Shown piece by piece: positions 1-11,925 of a DNA stretch of 64,000 nucleotides (its first letter is position 1; each line of letters begins with the position of its first letter). Source of the DNA: Pleodorina starrii (Eukaryota > Chlorophyta > Chlorophyceae > Chlamydomonadales > Volvocaceae); contig BRXU01000003.1 of assembly GCA_030267565.1 (NCBI GenBank), positions 4,501,001 to 4,565,000 of the forward strand. Reading direction: 5' to 3'. A program made the position numbers and the translations under genes. The notes below the pieces were generated by a model. It was not told where the DNA came from. It was given only the letters and a program-made list of their open reading frames with translations, and searched no databases.

Positions 1-2700
1 GAAGCTTGAAGTTGAAGTCGGGATGGCTGAGAGTTATGCTTGCGGTCATGGTCTCAGCCGCGTGGATGGTGGTATCCTCGGCGCTGATCATCCTGAACAA
101 GTAAGCTCTTGGGCGCAAGAGCGTTGATGGAAGGCTGTTGCTCCCACTAGCGACTTCCAAGCCGGGGAAGAGCACCAGGCATCTGTGGTGTATACCATAT
201 AGAATCTGCGCTTTAGTGCTCCCTTCCATTGTTGCCCTGGAACTGGACCCTGGCGCCACTTGTTGTCGCAGGTACATCATGGTGGACCTGAAGTTCAAGT
301 ACCCGATGTCCGTATCCGTGATGGGGATGGCCATGAGTGGCATACTGAGCTTCATCTGCTGTCGTGTCTTGCGAATTGTGGAAACGCACGCTGTCGTGCG
401 GCCGCAGTTCTGGGTCCAGAAAATTCTTCCTATTGGGTAGGTTTGCACGTCGGTCTCTGGCCCCAATGGCTACGCTCGCGATCGGGGCCGGGCGTCGGGG
501 TTTGCGTGCATTGGGATGGCGGGGGCCCTCGCCTCTCCACAACCCCCACGCTCCCTGCGCCGTCTTGATTTGTGACAACCCGCAACTTGCGGCGCACCTG
601 CAGTCATGGTAGGATGTACGACCTGACATGAATGAACAGTCGCACGCGATGCACGTACGCAACATGCCAGAGCCCCATGGGATGAACGCAGCGCATCATG
701 ACGAACTTGTTGCCGTGGTGTCCCTGTCCGCACCATCTTATCCAGCGTGAAGCATGAGCTATGGACTCGGTAGCGCCCCTTCCCTGCCTCAAACCCCAAA
801 CCCCATGAATGACTGTACTTCACCACGGACATCAATCACTTCCAATTGCGGCCTCCGATGCACTTACCTTGCTGCGCGACACCACCCCGGCCCACTATCC
901 CTGCCTCGCTGTTTGCACAGCTTCTTCATGGCGGTGACCCTTTGGACGGGCAATGAGGTGTATCTGTACCTCACGGTGGCATTCATCCAGGTGCGGCTTA
1001 GCGTGTGTGTGATGGGGTCCACGAGGGGCCTGTGGGACCTTGGGGCTGCCTACCGTTGGGGCTGCCTACCAGGCATCTGCCCCCTTTTGTGGCAGGGCAA
1101 GGAGGGCGGGCTTGGGACAGGGTACCCAGTTACCAGTCCCTGCCGCAGCGAGGGGCTGCAGGCCCTCACCTGGCCTTTGCGAAGCCCCCCCGGGCTGTCC
1201 TTCCCCTACGGCCGATTTCTTTTACCCCCTACGGCCTAAGGTTCAGAGCCGCACCGGGCCCCCGCACATGCCACCTCCCTCGACGCAGCTTCTCCCAAAG
1301 CGCCACAGGGCGCCACGGCCACGCGGCCGTTCTCTTTACCTTGGTCACATTTGCGCGGTTGGTCGATTTGCCCGCAGATGCTCAAAGCCTTCACGCCCGT
1401 GGTAACCATGGTGTGCCTGTTCATTGCGCGACTGGAGGATCCTACGCGGCCCATGATTGCGTCCGTGCTGCTAACGGCCATGGGCACCGCCGTGGCGGCG
1501 TACGGCGAAGTACGGATGTCGATCGTGGGCGTGATCCTCATGTTCTCGTCGGAGACGGCCGAGTCCATCCGGCTGGTCATGACGCAATTCCTGCTTGTGG
1601 GACTCAAGTTCCACCCTATTGAGGGGCTCATGTACCTGGCGCCCGCCTGCTGCGTGTGGCTGTTCCTGGGCGCGGGAGTGGTGGAGCTTCGCAGCATGCT
1701 GGCACGGGGAGACTTGGCCATCATGCAGGCGCACCCAGGGCTGTTCCTGTCGGCGGCGGTGATGGGCTTTGCGGTCAACGCGCTGGCCTACACCACCATC
1801 AAGGTGCAGGGGGCGCGGCCGGGGAGGGCGGAAGGGAGCCAGTTCATAGCCCCAGTTCACGGTGGAGGGGTGCACGCAACGCATTATGGTTTCAAATGCT
1901 AGGAAATGGGGAGAGGATTGGTTGTGGCGAGGTGAGAGGCAAGAAGCGCAGGAAGAGCACAGCGCACCTTTTGCAGGCGCTGTAGAAAGTCTTGTGAAGA
2001 AGCTTCGTCCGCTCCGCGACCGAATCACGCTGTCCCCCTCCTCCCCTCTTGCCTCCTCACATCCTTTCGCCTCGCAGCTGGCGTCCAGTCTGACGCTGAA
2101 GGTCCTTGGGACGGTGAAGAATGCATTGCTGGTGGTTTTCGGTGTGTTGTTCTTCGCGGAGGTGGTCACAGGCCTGCAGGTGAGCGGCTGGGCCGGGCTG
2201 GCTGCTGGACGGGCGGGGTGGAGAGTGCTGTCAACGCATCAGAGCAGCAGGGTCGGGCTGGTCTGCGCGCAGGGTTATGCAGGATCTCGGGTTGGCCTTG
2301 AAGCCGGCGCGTGTTTGAGGCGGTGGGACGAGCAGAGGGAGTGGGGTCTGGGCTTTGCAGGACAGCCGGCTTCCCCGCCACGACTGCCCCCTTTCTCTGC
2401 CCGGCTGTTATGTCGCTGCGGTTTGCAACTTCTATTGCCGCCCGGTCCGCGTCCCAAGGACTCACGACCTCATCGCCCGGCCCTTCCCGTTCGCCCTGAC
2501 TTAGCTTGACATCTTGACATTGCTCGCCGTATTCCTTGTCTCCTGCTCCTACACAGGGCTTGGGGTACATCATCTCCCTGTCGGGCTTTGCCTGGTACAA
2601 CTACATCAAGATGAGCCAGATTGCAAGCGGGGGCGGCGTGTCGGGCGGGCAAGAGTCCAAAGGCAGCGTCGAGGACGGCGGCGCCTCGCGCAGGGGGTGA
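1..2700 (+). CDS. Triose-phosphate/nucleotide-sugar translocator family protein, 5' end missing
   Basis: Partial gene entering from the left edge. Exons by splice sites and frame: 1-100, 272-436, 921-990, 1378-1803, 2078-2179, 2557-2700 (stop TGA). The first visible exon ends in SALIILNK and continues into [11 protein letters not shown], the start of the drug/metabolite-transporter fold of the TPT family. Later landmarks are MLKAFTPVV at the start of exon 4 and [11 protein letters not shown] in exon 5, the place where plant sugar-phosphate/phosphate translocators of the KT type carry a conserved basic pair. The visible part holds about eight hydrophobic segments and ends in a Gly/Ser-rich hydrophilic tail. 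The family exchanges phosphorylated sugars or nucleotide sugars across plastid or Golgi membranes. Substrate and compartment cannot be told without the missing N-terminus. Family assignment is strong; the substrate is unknown. Confidence 0.88.
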
Positions 2701-4414
2701 GGGCTGAAGGCACGGCTAGTTATGCGAACGACTGTGGTGAGGCCCCTACCGCCTACGATCAAGGCCATGCCCTTGTGAGCGCCGCATATTTTGACGTGTA
2801 GAGAAGAGCGCAACTCTCACGGAACCTGTGTTTGGGGCGATCAACTGGAAAAGACCTCCGACGCCTGGCTTTTCCTTTTTCAGTGTCTCGTCATTTCCGG
2901 CGTCGTGCTGTGCTGGCTGCGACAGCATTGCATGCCCCGCTTATTCTGGGCACATGGCTCGCGGCGCTGGCGGTGATTTCGATGGCGCCGGAATGCGGTA
3001 GGGGCAGCCATGCGCGGGCGCGTACAGCGACGTTCCAGAAGGGACGCGGGCGGGAGGCTGCGTGACCCGGGAGCATCGTGAGAGCCGTGGCGTGCGCGTT
3101 GGTGAACGCGAAACGTAAACGGCGCTTAGCGGCCCGTTCAGGGCATGTGTATGGCTCGTTTCGCAGGAACAGTTTCGTGAAGAGCCAAAAAGCGTGTTTA
3201 ATGGCCTTGATAACGTGTACAGGCACGGCGTGGCTTGACGGCGGGGTTCTTATTCGACATGCCTTCACCTGCGACTTGATCCCCTTGCGCGTACAGAAAG
3301 GCGCATTTTGTTCATACAGGTGGCCGGTGGGTCTTGAGGCTGGGCTGACGCTTACCACCCAATGAACGGCCAGTCAAGCACGGGCACATTCTGCTGCCAA
3401 ACGGGCCGTAAATGGTATGGCAATGCAACTTGCAGTGCGGCTAACGACTGGTGGGCGGACACGCAACTCATTCTTTTTCTTTCGTTTCTTTGGCACTATG
3501 GAGGCTACAATTCCTGGTGCGGGGTAACGACGTGGCGTGTTCCAGCTCGGATTCTTTGTATTTATATGCAGCGGGCTGCTATCCCTTTGACAAGGCCCGC
3601 AAACTTGCGTCGTCCATGCAGGGCGTTTTCTACCGTGGGGCTCCTCACCCCTGTGCATGTTTGGTGCCGTCTGGTCACGATGTGCGCGTGCTGGAGTGGC
3701 GAAATATCGGAGCTGGGTAATTTGTTGCCTGTAGGTTGTTACATGACATCTATGGGGATTTCTGAGCATTTTACCGGCTTTCGTACCGTTTGTGATCAAG
3801 GAATATGAATCGTTTCGTAGTGGACCCAAAAGGGATGTCGGATGTGTACGTGTCCCATCGTGACGGGTCATCACACAGCCGCTGTTTGCTGCCAAAGTGT
3901 ACGTCGTGAGCTGAGACCCGCTTGAGGATCAGCGTTCGTACCTCGCCGCCTCGTCACCCACTCACTTTTGGTACCGTACTCACTAGCAGCGCCGCGCAGA
4001 GCAAACCAGAAACCACGCTTCGTCTGCGCCGGTGCGTGAAGTTAGGCGCCGTAGCAGGTGTCCGGACGATGGCATCGGACCATTACCTGAAGTGCGGCAA
4101 GCTTTGCGATCTCCCATTGCAATGCACTGCTGCTCTTTGGGGGCTTGGACCCATGAACTCACGCTGCTAGCAGCCAAGTCGCCAGGCTCTGCACGAACAT
4201 GTGCCCATGCCTTCCATGGTCCTGGTCCCACTCGGAGCAACCGCTCCCTGCTCCTCTAGCCTTGCCCGGCCCTCAACCCCGCGAGTTCTCCCTTTTCCAT
4301 TCCGCAGGCATCGCAGCCGCCGCCGTGACGGCAGCCTCCTCGCCGCGCACCTCCTTCCCTTCCGCAACACCACAGCCTTGCACACGCGCCGCGCCGCGGC
4401 GGCTCTACCGTCCC
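2701..4414. other. Convergent 3' region between the translocator and the sphingolipid reductase
   Basis: No coding exon recognised. The two flanking genes converge here, so it should hold both 3' UTRs. On the minus strand a TGTAA motif (complement of 3739-3743) lies about 670 bases past the reductase stop, a plausible poly(A) signal. No TGTAA was found for the plus-strand gene. The longer open frames here start at non-ATG codons and show no family features. Confidence 0.4.
3739..3743 (-). terminator. Candidate TGTAA poly(A) signal of the reductase gene
   Basis: The complement reads TGTAA, the usual volvocine poly(A) motif. It lies about 670 bases downstream of the reductase stop, within normal 3' UTR length for this group. 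A five-base motif alone is weak evidence. Confidence 0.35.
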
Positions 4415-7312
4415 TCATTCCCCTTCTCCCCGCCCTCCGCAGGGGGTTGTCGCCGCCGCGGCGGCCTCTCCACCGCTCCGGGCCTCGGCCTCCCCGCTTG
4501 CCCATAGCTTTGCGAAACGCCGCTGCGCGTGTCGCCGAGCCACCCGGTCGAACATGGCCACGAAGGCCCAGTGCACCAGCGGTGCGATTGCGCTCAGCAA
4601 CATGTCCAGCAGCACGCCGGGGAAGGAGCGCGGCGTGAGGCCCTTGGTGGTGACGATGTTGACTTGGAGACCCAGGTCGGGGGTGGGCAGCAGGTAGGCG
4701 CCGCGGAGGAGGCCGGCCATGAGGCCGGCGGCGACCTGCGGCACGAAGAGCGTGCGTGTGCAGGTACCCGATGTGGCGGTAGGTCATGGAGGGGTACGCC
4801 AAGGGAAGCAGGCCCATGCCCCTCCACACGACACTTGATCGGATATCGTCTTGCCATCCACCGAGAGGAGCAAACAGCGGCAAGTGGCGTCGCGAGGACC
4901 TTGTCACCATACGCTGCGGCCACGGTTGGCCTGTGTCAATCACGCCGTGCGTCACAACAGCCCAAACCACGGCGCGGGGCCCAGGCGCAGGCGCCCTGAT
5001 GGCCGTCTCGCGACGAGCACAGCGCGCGGTCGTCATCGTGCCCGCACAAACCTGCTCCGGCTTGAACACAGTGGCGCCCGCCTCGGAGATCTCCTTCGTC
5101 TCGGGCGGCTGTGGCGGGGCGGAACGGCAAAGTCGTCTGGGCGTGAAGCGATGCGTGCGCACGGCAGCTTGCGGAAGAGGAGGCAGGGCGCGTGCTTAGG
5201 TGCGCAACCGCCTGGAACCGGGCCGCCTTGAACCGCTCTAGGAGCTGCTACTCGAATGGCATCAACAGGACCTTCCTTTGCTCCTGCCATTTTAGATTTT
5301 ACTCACTTCATTGGCCGACAATTGTCGACATGCCTGTCACAAGCAACTAAAGCCGCACAATCTACAAACGACAGGCACCTTGTGTTTGTTCTCCTCCAGA
5401 AAGCCGGGCGTATCCGTGTCGGGCGGCTGCGCGAATGAGATCTTGACCTGCGTCCCTTGAAGCTGTCGTACCGAAACACCCAGATCCAGATCCACGACGC
5501 AAACGACACAGGCGGGCGGGCGGGCGGGTGGCGGGCAGATCAGGCAGCGCCGATGGCAGCATCGGTTGGAACATTAGGACGCTTTGCTCTCCATCCCACC
5601 AGGCCGCGGAGCAGCTACCGGTATGCGAGATCGGCTCCAAGTCGACGCAGCGCCGCACTCAACATCATGTGGTGGCCGCCCGCCCTCCTATAAGCTCCAT
5701 TTCACGTCGTAGGAGGCATCAGCCATGACGCCGCCGGCACGCCTGATCAACTGCCCCGGGCTCGTGGCTCGAGTCTTCAAACCGGTACCTGCCATATCCC
5801 CAGAGTCCCGCAACTGCTTATTCCAGGAGGCCCCAGCCACTTCGCGCCCGGCTGGCTGCCGACCAGCTCATCGCAGCGCCCGCAGGCATACCCGTCCCTG
5901 TGCCCCATCCCGCCCCGCCCCGGTGCACCTCATTGCGCAGGCTGTCCGCCAGTCCCTTGACCGCGTACTTGGATGGGCAGTAGGCGCTGTACCCCACGAG
6001 CCCTGGCGGACGCAGGCAGGCAAGAGCGGGGCAGTAAAGCGCGTCCCACGAGGGGTCGACCCCGTCCCACGCGCGCGTTTCGGGGGCTCCGAGCGCTGGG
6101 ACCGTGGGTCGCCGTGGACTGTCCAGGGCCTACACCGCTTGCGGGCCCCGGCCGTGGCTCGCGACGTTGCACCGCGTCGCAGCGGGCCGCGCCGCGCCGC
6201 GTTGCGCTCGTCGCTTACCAAATGTGCTGAGTGCAGAGCCCACCAGGCAAATGTGGCCCGAGTTGCGGCGAACCATGTCGCCGTACAGGGCGTGTACAAC
6301 GTTGAGGACGCCGAAGAAATTGAGCTGCATCTGCTGCTGGAACGTCTCCAATGAAGTCTCGTGGAAGTAGCCTGCCGGGCAACAGGCAAGGACACAGCTG
6401 CAGATCTGACACAAGCGGCAGTCTATGGCCGAACCGCAAACGTAAATTCAGGGCACACCAGCGGGCGCACGCACATGCCACCCTCGAAAAGCGCACATGT
6501 ACATGATCGGGATCGATACGCGAAGGGGGTAGTCTGCAATGGGATATTGGGCCCGCTGGGCAGTACGGGTGGCCACGGTTGCCACCAATGGCACTGCCGT
6601 TCGACGTTATCGTACGTGCCGTACCTAAATGAGCTGCACCGGCATTGCACACCAGCAGCTCCACAGGGCCCAAATCCTTGACACATTCTGCCAGAACGTG
6701 CCGTACCTTGCGATCGGGTGTCATGGGTGGTCCGGGAAGGCGTGGCAGGCACATGTACTAGGGATGCAAGCTGTTAGCAGTGGGATGGGCGGTGCAATGC
6801 TTGCGGCTGGCCCTTTGGCGCAAAGGGTAAACGGGCAAAAGGGTCGTAATGGAACGAGCCGCTCTGACGGGTCGAGACGCGCCTCGTTGACCGCTCCGTT
6901 GGGTTGCTTTCCGTTGGCCTGCTTACCCGTATACCGTTTCACGAGGCTTTTACTGTGAGTGATGTCCTCATCTCAAGCAACCTCATGCAACGAGTTAACC
7001 TAACCTCCCGCAAGGAGGCAACGTTGCCCGCAGACGAAAGAGGACACCTGCCCGAGCGCAGCACATCGTCCCCACCTTAACGGCATCCGTGACGTCCAAC
7101 ACCCTGTACGCAATTTTGCTCCCCGTGCCGCGCCTTTGCGCCTCCTCTTGTAGCTGGGCCTGTGCAGCTTTTAAACGAGACTCTGTGCGCGCTATGATGG
7201 TCACGTTCGCCTTGCGCTTGACAGCTTCCGCGGCCAGTGCAAAGCCAATGCCAGAGGAACCTCCCGTTACGATCACATGCTTTCCGGCTAAGTCTTGCTT
7301 CTTGTTAGACAT
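4415..7312 (-). CDS. KDSR: 3-ketodihydrosphingosine reductase (TSC10/KDSR type)
   Basis: Short-chain dehydrogenase that reduces 3-ketosphinganine to sphinganine with NADPH, the second step of sphingolipid synthesis, on the cytosolic face of the ER. Exons, high to low: 7312-7076, 6706-6625, 6371-6219, 6002-5929, 5462-5379, 5108-5052, 4735-4415. They sum to 1008 nt, 335 residues, close to the 320-332 of yeast Tsc10 and human KDSR. Visible motifs: nucleotide-binding TGGSSGIG (residues 16-23), CNAGA near 99-103, Ser in VGSALS (about 152), catalytic YCPSK (Tyr165, Lys169), and PPDTDTPGF followed by EEN, which is diagnostic of KDSR within the SDR superfamily. A hydrophobic stretch near residues 267-291 fits a C-terminal membrane anchor. 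ATG at 7312 is the only good start, with little room upstream. A head-to-head gene begins 365 bases away. Confidence 0.95.
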
Positions 7313-7676
7313 GTTGACACTTGCGCGTTATTCCTTGTTGGAGTCCGAAGCGTGAGCGCGTAAGGCTGTGGCTCTTGCAAAAAGCCCCTAGAATTCTGAG
7401 CCCTCAAAGATCGTCGCGTAATGCCCGGCCGATTTCAGAGCCACTCAAAGCCACAATTCCGGTAGCGACTACCGTTGTGGTCTCGGGGCAATCAACCGAA
7501 ATTGTTTTTGCTACCTGGTTCTTTCAGCCACAGCATGTAAATATAACTCTTGTGAACATTTCTCATCCTTACGGCGCAGGATTACCGAATCAAGGACGCA
7601 TTACCCGCCTCTTGCCAGGGTTGTAGGCTTGTAGTGTGGCTGGCTGCTGTCGTGGTGCATGCTAGCACCTGCAAAT
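7313..7676. promoter_or_regulatory. Shared promoter region of two divergent genes
   Basis: 364 bases separate the ATG of the minus-strand reductase from the first ATG of the plus-strand repeat-like gene. It must hold both 5' UTRs and both promoters. I see no clear TATA box. The composition is less GC-rich than the genes on either side. Confidence 0.5.
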
Positions 7677-10600
7677 ATGTCCCAAACTCTGCTTTTACGA
7701 GGGCAATATCATCGTTGCGCGGCGATGGTTGCGATGCGTTCCTTTTCTGGTGCTGTCTCGGCATCATCCTCGGCAGTCGATCAGATGATCGACTACGCCA
7801 TGGGACAGCGCAAGGTAATCTGCGAGGCGTGAGATTTACTGGCGCGATAACGTGCAGGGCGGTGCTCTGAATTCCGGTCTACTTTTCGCGTTGTGACTGT
7901 TCCCACCGTACTCGACACCCGACATTGAAGTCCACGCTCGCCACGCTCGCCATCATTCCCGTCCCTCCCATCTGAACCCCAATTCTGTACGCTCTCTCGC
8001 CATTCGCGGGCGCAACGGCGGTGGCTTTGGATTCCGGTGCCAGACCAACCCGGACATGGCGGTCGACGTGCTTATGTCGGGCTTATCTTACACCAGCCCC
8101 CAGGCTGATCCCATCGGCAATGCGCAGCTGCACCTGTCCATCGCGCAGCTGGAGGCGGACCGCAACCGCTGGGTAAGTACCTGCTGGGTAAGGGCCCCGC
8201 TTCACAGCGCAGCTCACCTGCGCGCTTGCTGGGTAAGGACCGGCAAGGGCCTAGCTTCGGGGTTCAGCCGGGCCCCCTCTCGGCTCCGCCCTTGGGAAAG
8301 AGCGGCCCTAGCCACATACCGCACCCCAGACCCATGACGGGATTCGCTTGGCAAGGCCACACAACGACCCATACATCTATCTGCCCCTGAGCCGGCTCAG
8401 CTTTAAAGCCATGCCTTGTGGTGAATTTTGAAGTCCGCCGTGTCATTGCTCCATTCGCGGACACCGTGCCGCTGTGCGTGCTGCACGCCCCGCCCGCCAC
8501 AGGCCAACGCCCATGCGCAGGCCAGCAGCGGTCTTCGCGTGTCTGCGCAGAGCGTCGCTGGCTCGGCGGCGGCAGCGGAGCTGGCGTATGCCTCGGGGAG
8601 CCTGGCGACGCGGGCGCTGCTGGTGATGGTGGGTGGCGCTGGCGGTGCCGTGGGCTGGGCGGGCTGCCACCACGCGCACCAGCGGCGGTGCAGTATTGTG
8701 GACGCCCGCCCGCGACCTGAAGAGCACGCGCTAGGGGCACCATCACACGGGGGGATGCGAGGCTGCACACGTCTGCCCGGCTGACGCCTTGGCGCGGAAC
8801 TCCCAACTGCGCCCGCAACTTATAAAGTACGGAATACTGCAACCCGGACTGTCACGTGCACGTGTCGCCGCCACCAAACTGCGCGGTGCGCCTCCTCCGC
8901 TTGCAGCCGCCGGCCCGCGACCGCGAGTTCCAACGCGTCTGCGCATGCACCGGCTTGCGACACCGTACCGGTGACGTCCCCGCAGGGCCACGACAGCGAG
9001 GCCCGTTCGCTGGCGTCGGAGTGTGAGGCGGCGCTGAGGGCCACAGCACCGCCTGCAGCCGCCGGGCCGCAAGCCGCCAGCTCCTCAACTGGCGGAAGCG
9101 CAGCCCACATCCGGAGCCTAGGGCTGCTGGCGCTCGCCGCGCGGACAGTAGCAGCAGCCAGCGCGGACGGGGAGGTGGATGCCCTAGCGTCGGCGCTGGG
9201 GTCCGACCCCGCGGCGGCGACACGGGCGGAGCGGAGCCTGGCGGATGCGGCGCAGTCGCTGGGGCTGCTGAGGGCGCTCCAGGGACGGACGCAGGAGGCG
9301 GAGGTGGCTCTGGCGGCGGCGGCGGAGGCCGCGGCGGCAGAGCGGGCGGAGCCCGCTGCCTCGACGTCGGGCTGGGCGCGGGAACAGCACAACTGCGAGG
9401 TAGTACCGTGGACTGGCTGGCAATGCGGCTGCGGGGCTGTGGGTCTAGTCTCCAGGGCCATGGGCGAGAGGGCCGTGAGGGCGGGCATGGGCGGGTGGGC
9501 ATGCCGCCTGCGGCGTCTTCACGCGGGTGGCCGGGTGCGCAGGCCGCGGTCATGCCGGTGTGTGCGTGTGCGCGCTGCACCTGGGGTGATGCACCTTGCA
9601 CCAGTACTGGTGCACACATGTCGCCGCAGCGGACCTGTGCTGAAAGGTGATATCGCGTTCCCGTCCCCGTCCCCGTCACTATACCGGGACCGGCCATCAA
9701 CCGTCAGTCGTTCGGCCAAGGGATAGCCAACCCTGACCACGAACCACAGAATCGGCCTGCGCATGGGCGTGATCGCGCGGCTTGGTCCTCCTGGGGCTGC
9801 ATTGCGGTGCACAGGTGGAGGCGGATGCGCTGACGGGGCGAGCGCAGCTGCTCATGCGGTCGCGAGAGTGGGGCGAGGCGGAGGAGCTGTTGGGAGCGGC
9901 CCTCAAGGCGGCGGAGGGTAAGTAGGGCGTGCGGCGCTGCGGTGGATGCGGCGCCGCGATATTCGGGGCGCTGAGCCGCGCATGGACGACGATGACTGTA
10001 ACAATGAGGGTGCAGCCCGGTGCCTGCCAGGGTCATGAAACGCTCGCCGTCATGCCTCACGCCTCATGCTGACGTGCACACCCATCTCGCCCGGACCGCC
10101 ACCTCTCGAAGCTGACGCTCTCGCGCCCACACCCCGCGCGATCGCCTCCTCTCGCCCTCGCACGCCCGTCCCTGCTGCCGCCCCGCCCCAGCCGCGCACG
10201 GCGAGCGCAGCCCCTCCCTGGCGCCGCTGCTGACCCTGCTGGGCTACACATACTCCCGGTCCGCCCGGGTGACGTTTGCGGAGGGTCTGTTCCGTGAGGC
10301 CGCCAAACTGTTGCGCCTGGACCCATCCCGGGTGCATCAGCAGCAGTCGCAGCAGGAGCAGCAGCCTGCGGAGCAGCAGCAGCAGTCTGCCAGTCCGCTG
10401 TTGCGGACCGCCGCAGATTCGGGCGTGCACGCCTCGGCCGTTGCGGTGCTGGCGTGGCGGTATGCGCAGCTGCTGTGGGTGCTGCCGAATCGAGGTGGGT
10501 CGGGAAGGCGGGGCGGGGACCATGGAGAGGGCGCGGGGTGGAGGGTTGAGAAACGGGCGGGTGGCTGCCAGCAGGCGTGTGACGTGGTGGGCGCAGGGCC

Positions 10601-11106
10601 GGGACCTCCGTGGGTGAGGACCGAAAGCTGTGTGCGCATTGCGGCCCACATTGTGGTGCGATCAAGGAACTCGGCAAGTTAGGCCCTGCCTTGCCTAAAT
10701 GTTCACAGAACCGCGGAACTGAACGCGCTGATGATTATGGCAGTACGGCACGCCCGCCACCATATTGATCCCCTATACGGTACCGTATGCCGTGCCCGTA
10801 CTGTACCGTGTGCTTTGTTGTGGTCCTACCGTACATGTTTGCAATCTCCAATGAAGCAATGAGCGCATGTGTACGATGACGGTCTGCTCCCCCGCGCTAT
10901 CCGGTGCTATGGTTGCAGGTGGCGAGGCTGCGCGCTGGGAAGGCTGCGCAAGGCAGTTCTGGGCTGCCAGCGGCGGACTGGCGGGGCGGGAGATTGAGGC
11001 CATGCTGGGCGGCGAGGGGCACCTGAAGGGCGAGGGGCCGGAGGGCTCGGGCGTGATGTTCAGCACGCGGTTCCGGCGGGCGTGGCCGTGCTCGCCTAAC
11101 CCATAA
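7677..11106 (+). CDS. Unrecognised TPR-like protein with likely organelle presequence
   Basis: Seven exons: 7677-7814, 8044-8172, 8503-8628, 8986-9399, 9815-9917, 10192-10494, 10919-11106 (1401 nt, 466 residues). Every junction keeps frame and uses GT-AG sites; at exon 3 a second acceptor before 8521 would drop six residues. The N-terminus (MSQTLLLRGQYHRCAAM, then Ser/Ala-rich) is basic and lacks acidic residues, as in green-algal mitochondrial or plastid presequences. The body is Ala/Leu/Glu-rich paired helices (for example SLGLLRALQGRTQEAEVAL and REWGEAEELLGAALKAAE) resembling degenerate tetratricopeptide repeats. Exon 6 adds LLTLLGYTYSRSARVTFAEG, another TPR-like pair, then a Gln-rich insert. 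The C-terminus is Gly/Glu-rich and ends CSPNP. I do not recognise the family; TPR is inferred from helix spacing only. The first ATG was chosen because it gives the presequence and joins in frame to exon 2. Confidence 0.75.
10775..10788. repeat. 14-base perfect palindrome in an intron
   Basis: The sequence atacggtaccgtat is its own reverse complement. It lies in the last intron of the TPR-like gene, in a stretch (10741-10835) with several tacggta/ccgtac variants. Could be a dispersed repeat fragment or chance. Confidence 0.5.
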
Positions 11107-11925
11107 GAAGATGCGGCAGGGGAGTAAATGAGTTGACGGGTCCAGGGTGCCGCCTGGCACGGGACATCGTGTGCAGGGACCTGGCCGGTACAAGCTGGGG
11201 TTTGCGTTTTGAATTGCATGAAAGAAGGGCGCATGTGTCCGGCATCGGGCAGAGTATGGGTTTGCCCCAGCACAGGCAGACGGCACCGTTAACGGATGAG
11301 ACAGTTAGCGACAGTTGCTCCACGAACGGAAGAGTCATGTGTTGCCTGCAGAAGGTATTGGTCGAGGACAACCTGGTGTGAAATAGATAAAGGGTCGGTG
11401 TTGATTTGCGGGGATCCGCGTTGCCGCAGTGCTTTTGTCGGGTGTCGGAGCTGCGCCCGCCTTCCTGTCATGTTGCGTGATTGGAGGCCAGGTCAATTGG
11501 ACCGTTCTTAGTGTGCGCCTGCGCTTTTGAGGGGTTTGGGTTGCCGCCTTGCCGCAGGCCAGGAAAAATCTGGGTCGCCCCATATGTACGGCGACAGAGC
11601 GGTAACTTCTGCGGCGTAACTTGTGCGTTCGTTGCAAAGCTTTGCACCTCCTGGTCTACTATATATGAAAGGCTTTTATGCATATTGCTGCATTGCCACT
11701 GCTGACGCTGTGCCTGGACGTTCATACCTGGTGCCATGACTACACTTACGGCCTCTACATAACAAGTCTGCTGCTACTCGACCAAACATGACCAAACCAT
11801 TCATATGACGCCTACAACAGACATGTGTGCGAGCTGTTGATTTCCGCTCTGAAGGTTGACTGCAGCTGAGACAGCCAAGCATAGCCACCGGTCATCGCTT
11901 TAGGCGTTATCTAATCTTTGGGGAA
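11107..11925. other. Intergenic region between the TPR-like gene and OFD1
   Basis: About 820 bases holding the 3' UTR of the upstream gene and the promoter and 5' UTR of OFD1. It is visibly more AT-rich near 11,640-11,920. No coding exon or TGTAA motif recognised. Confidence 0.4.

Noticed and set aside
3374..3895. Minus-strand 173-codon frame
   Set aside because: Starts with TTG, lies in the expected 3' UTR of the reductase and has no recognisable domain.
4167..5162. Minus-strand 331-codon frame
   Set aside because: Mostly intron and out-of-frame sequence of the reductase; only the 57-base exon at 5052-5108 is in the right frame.
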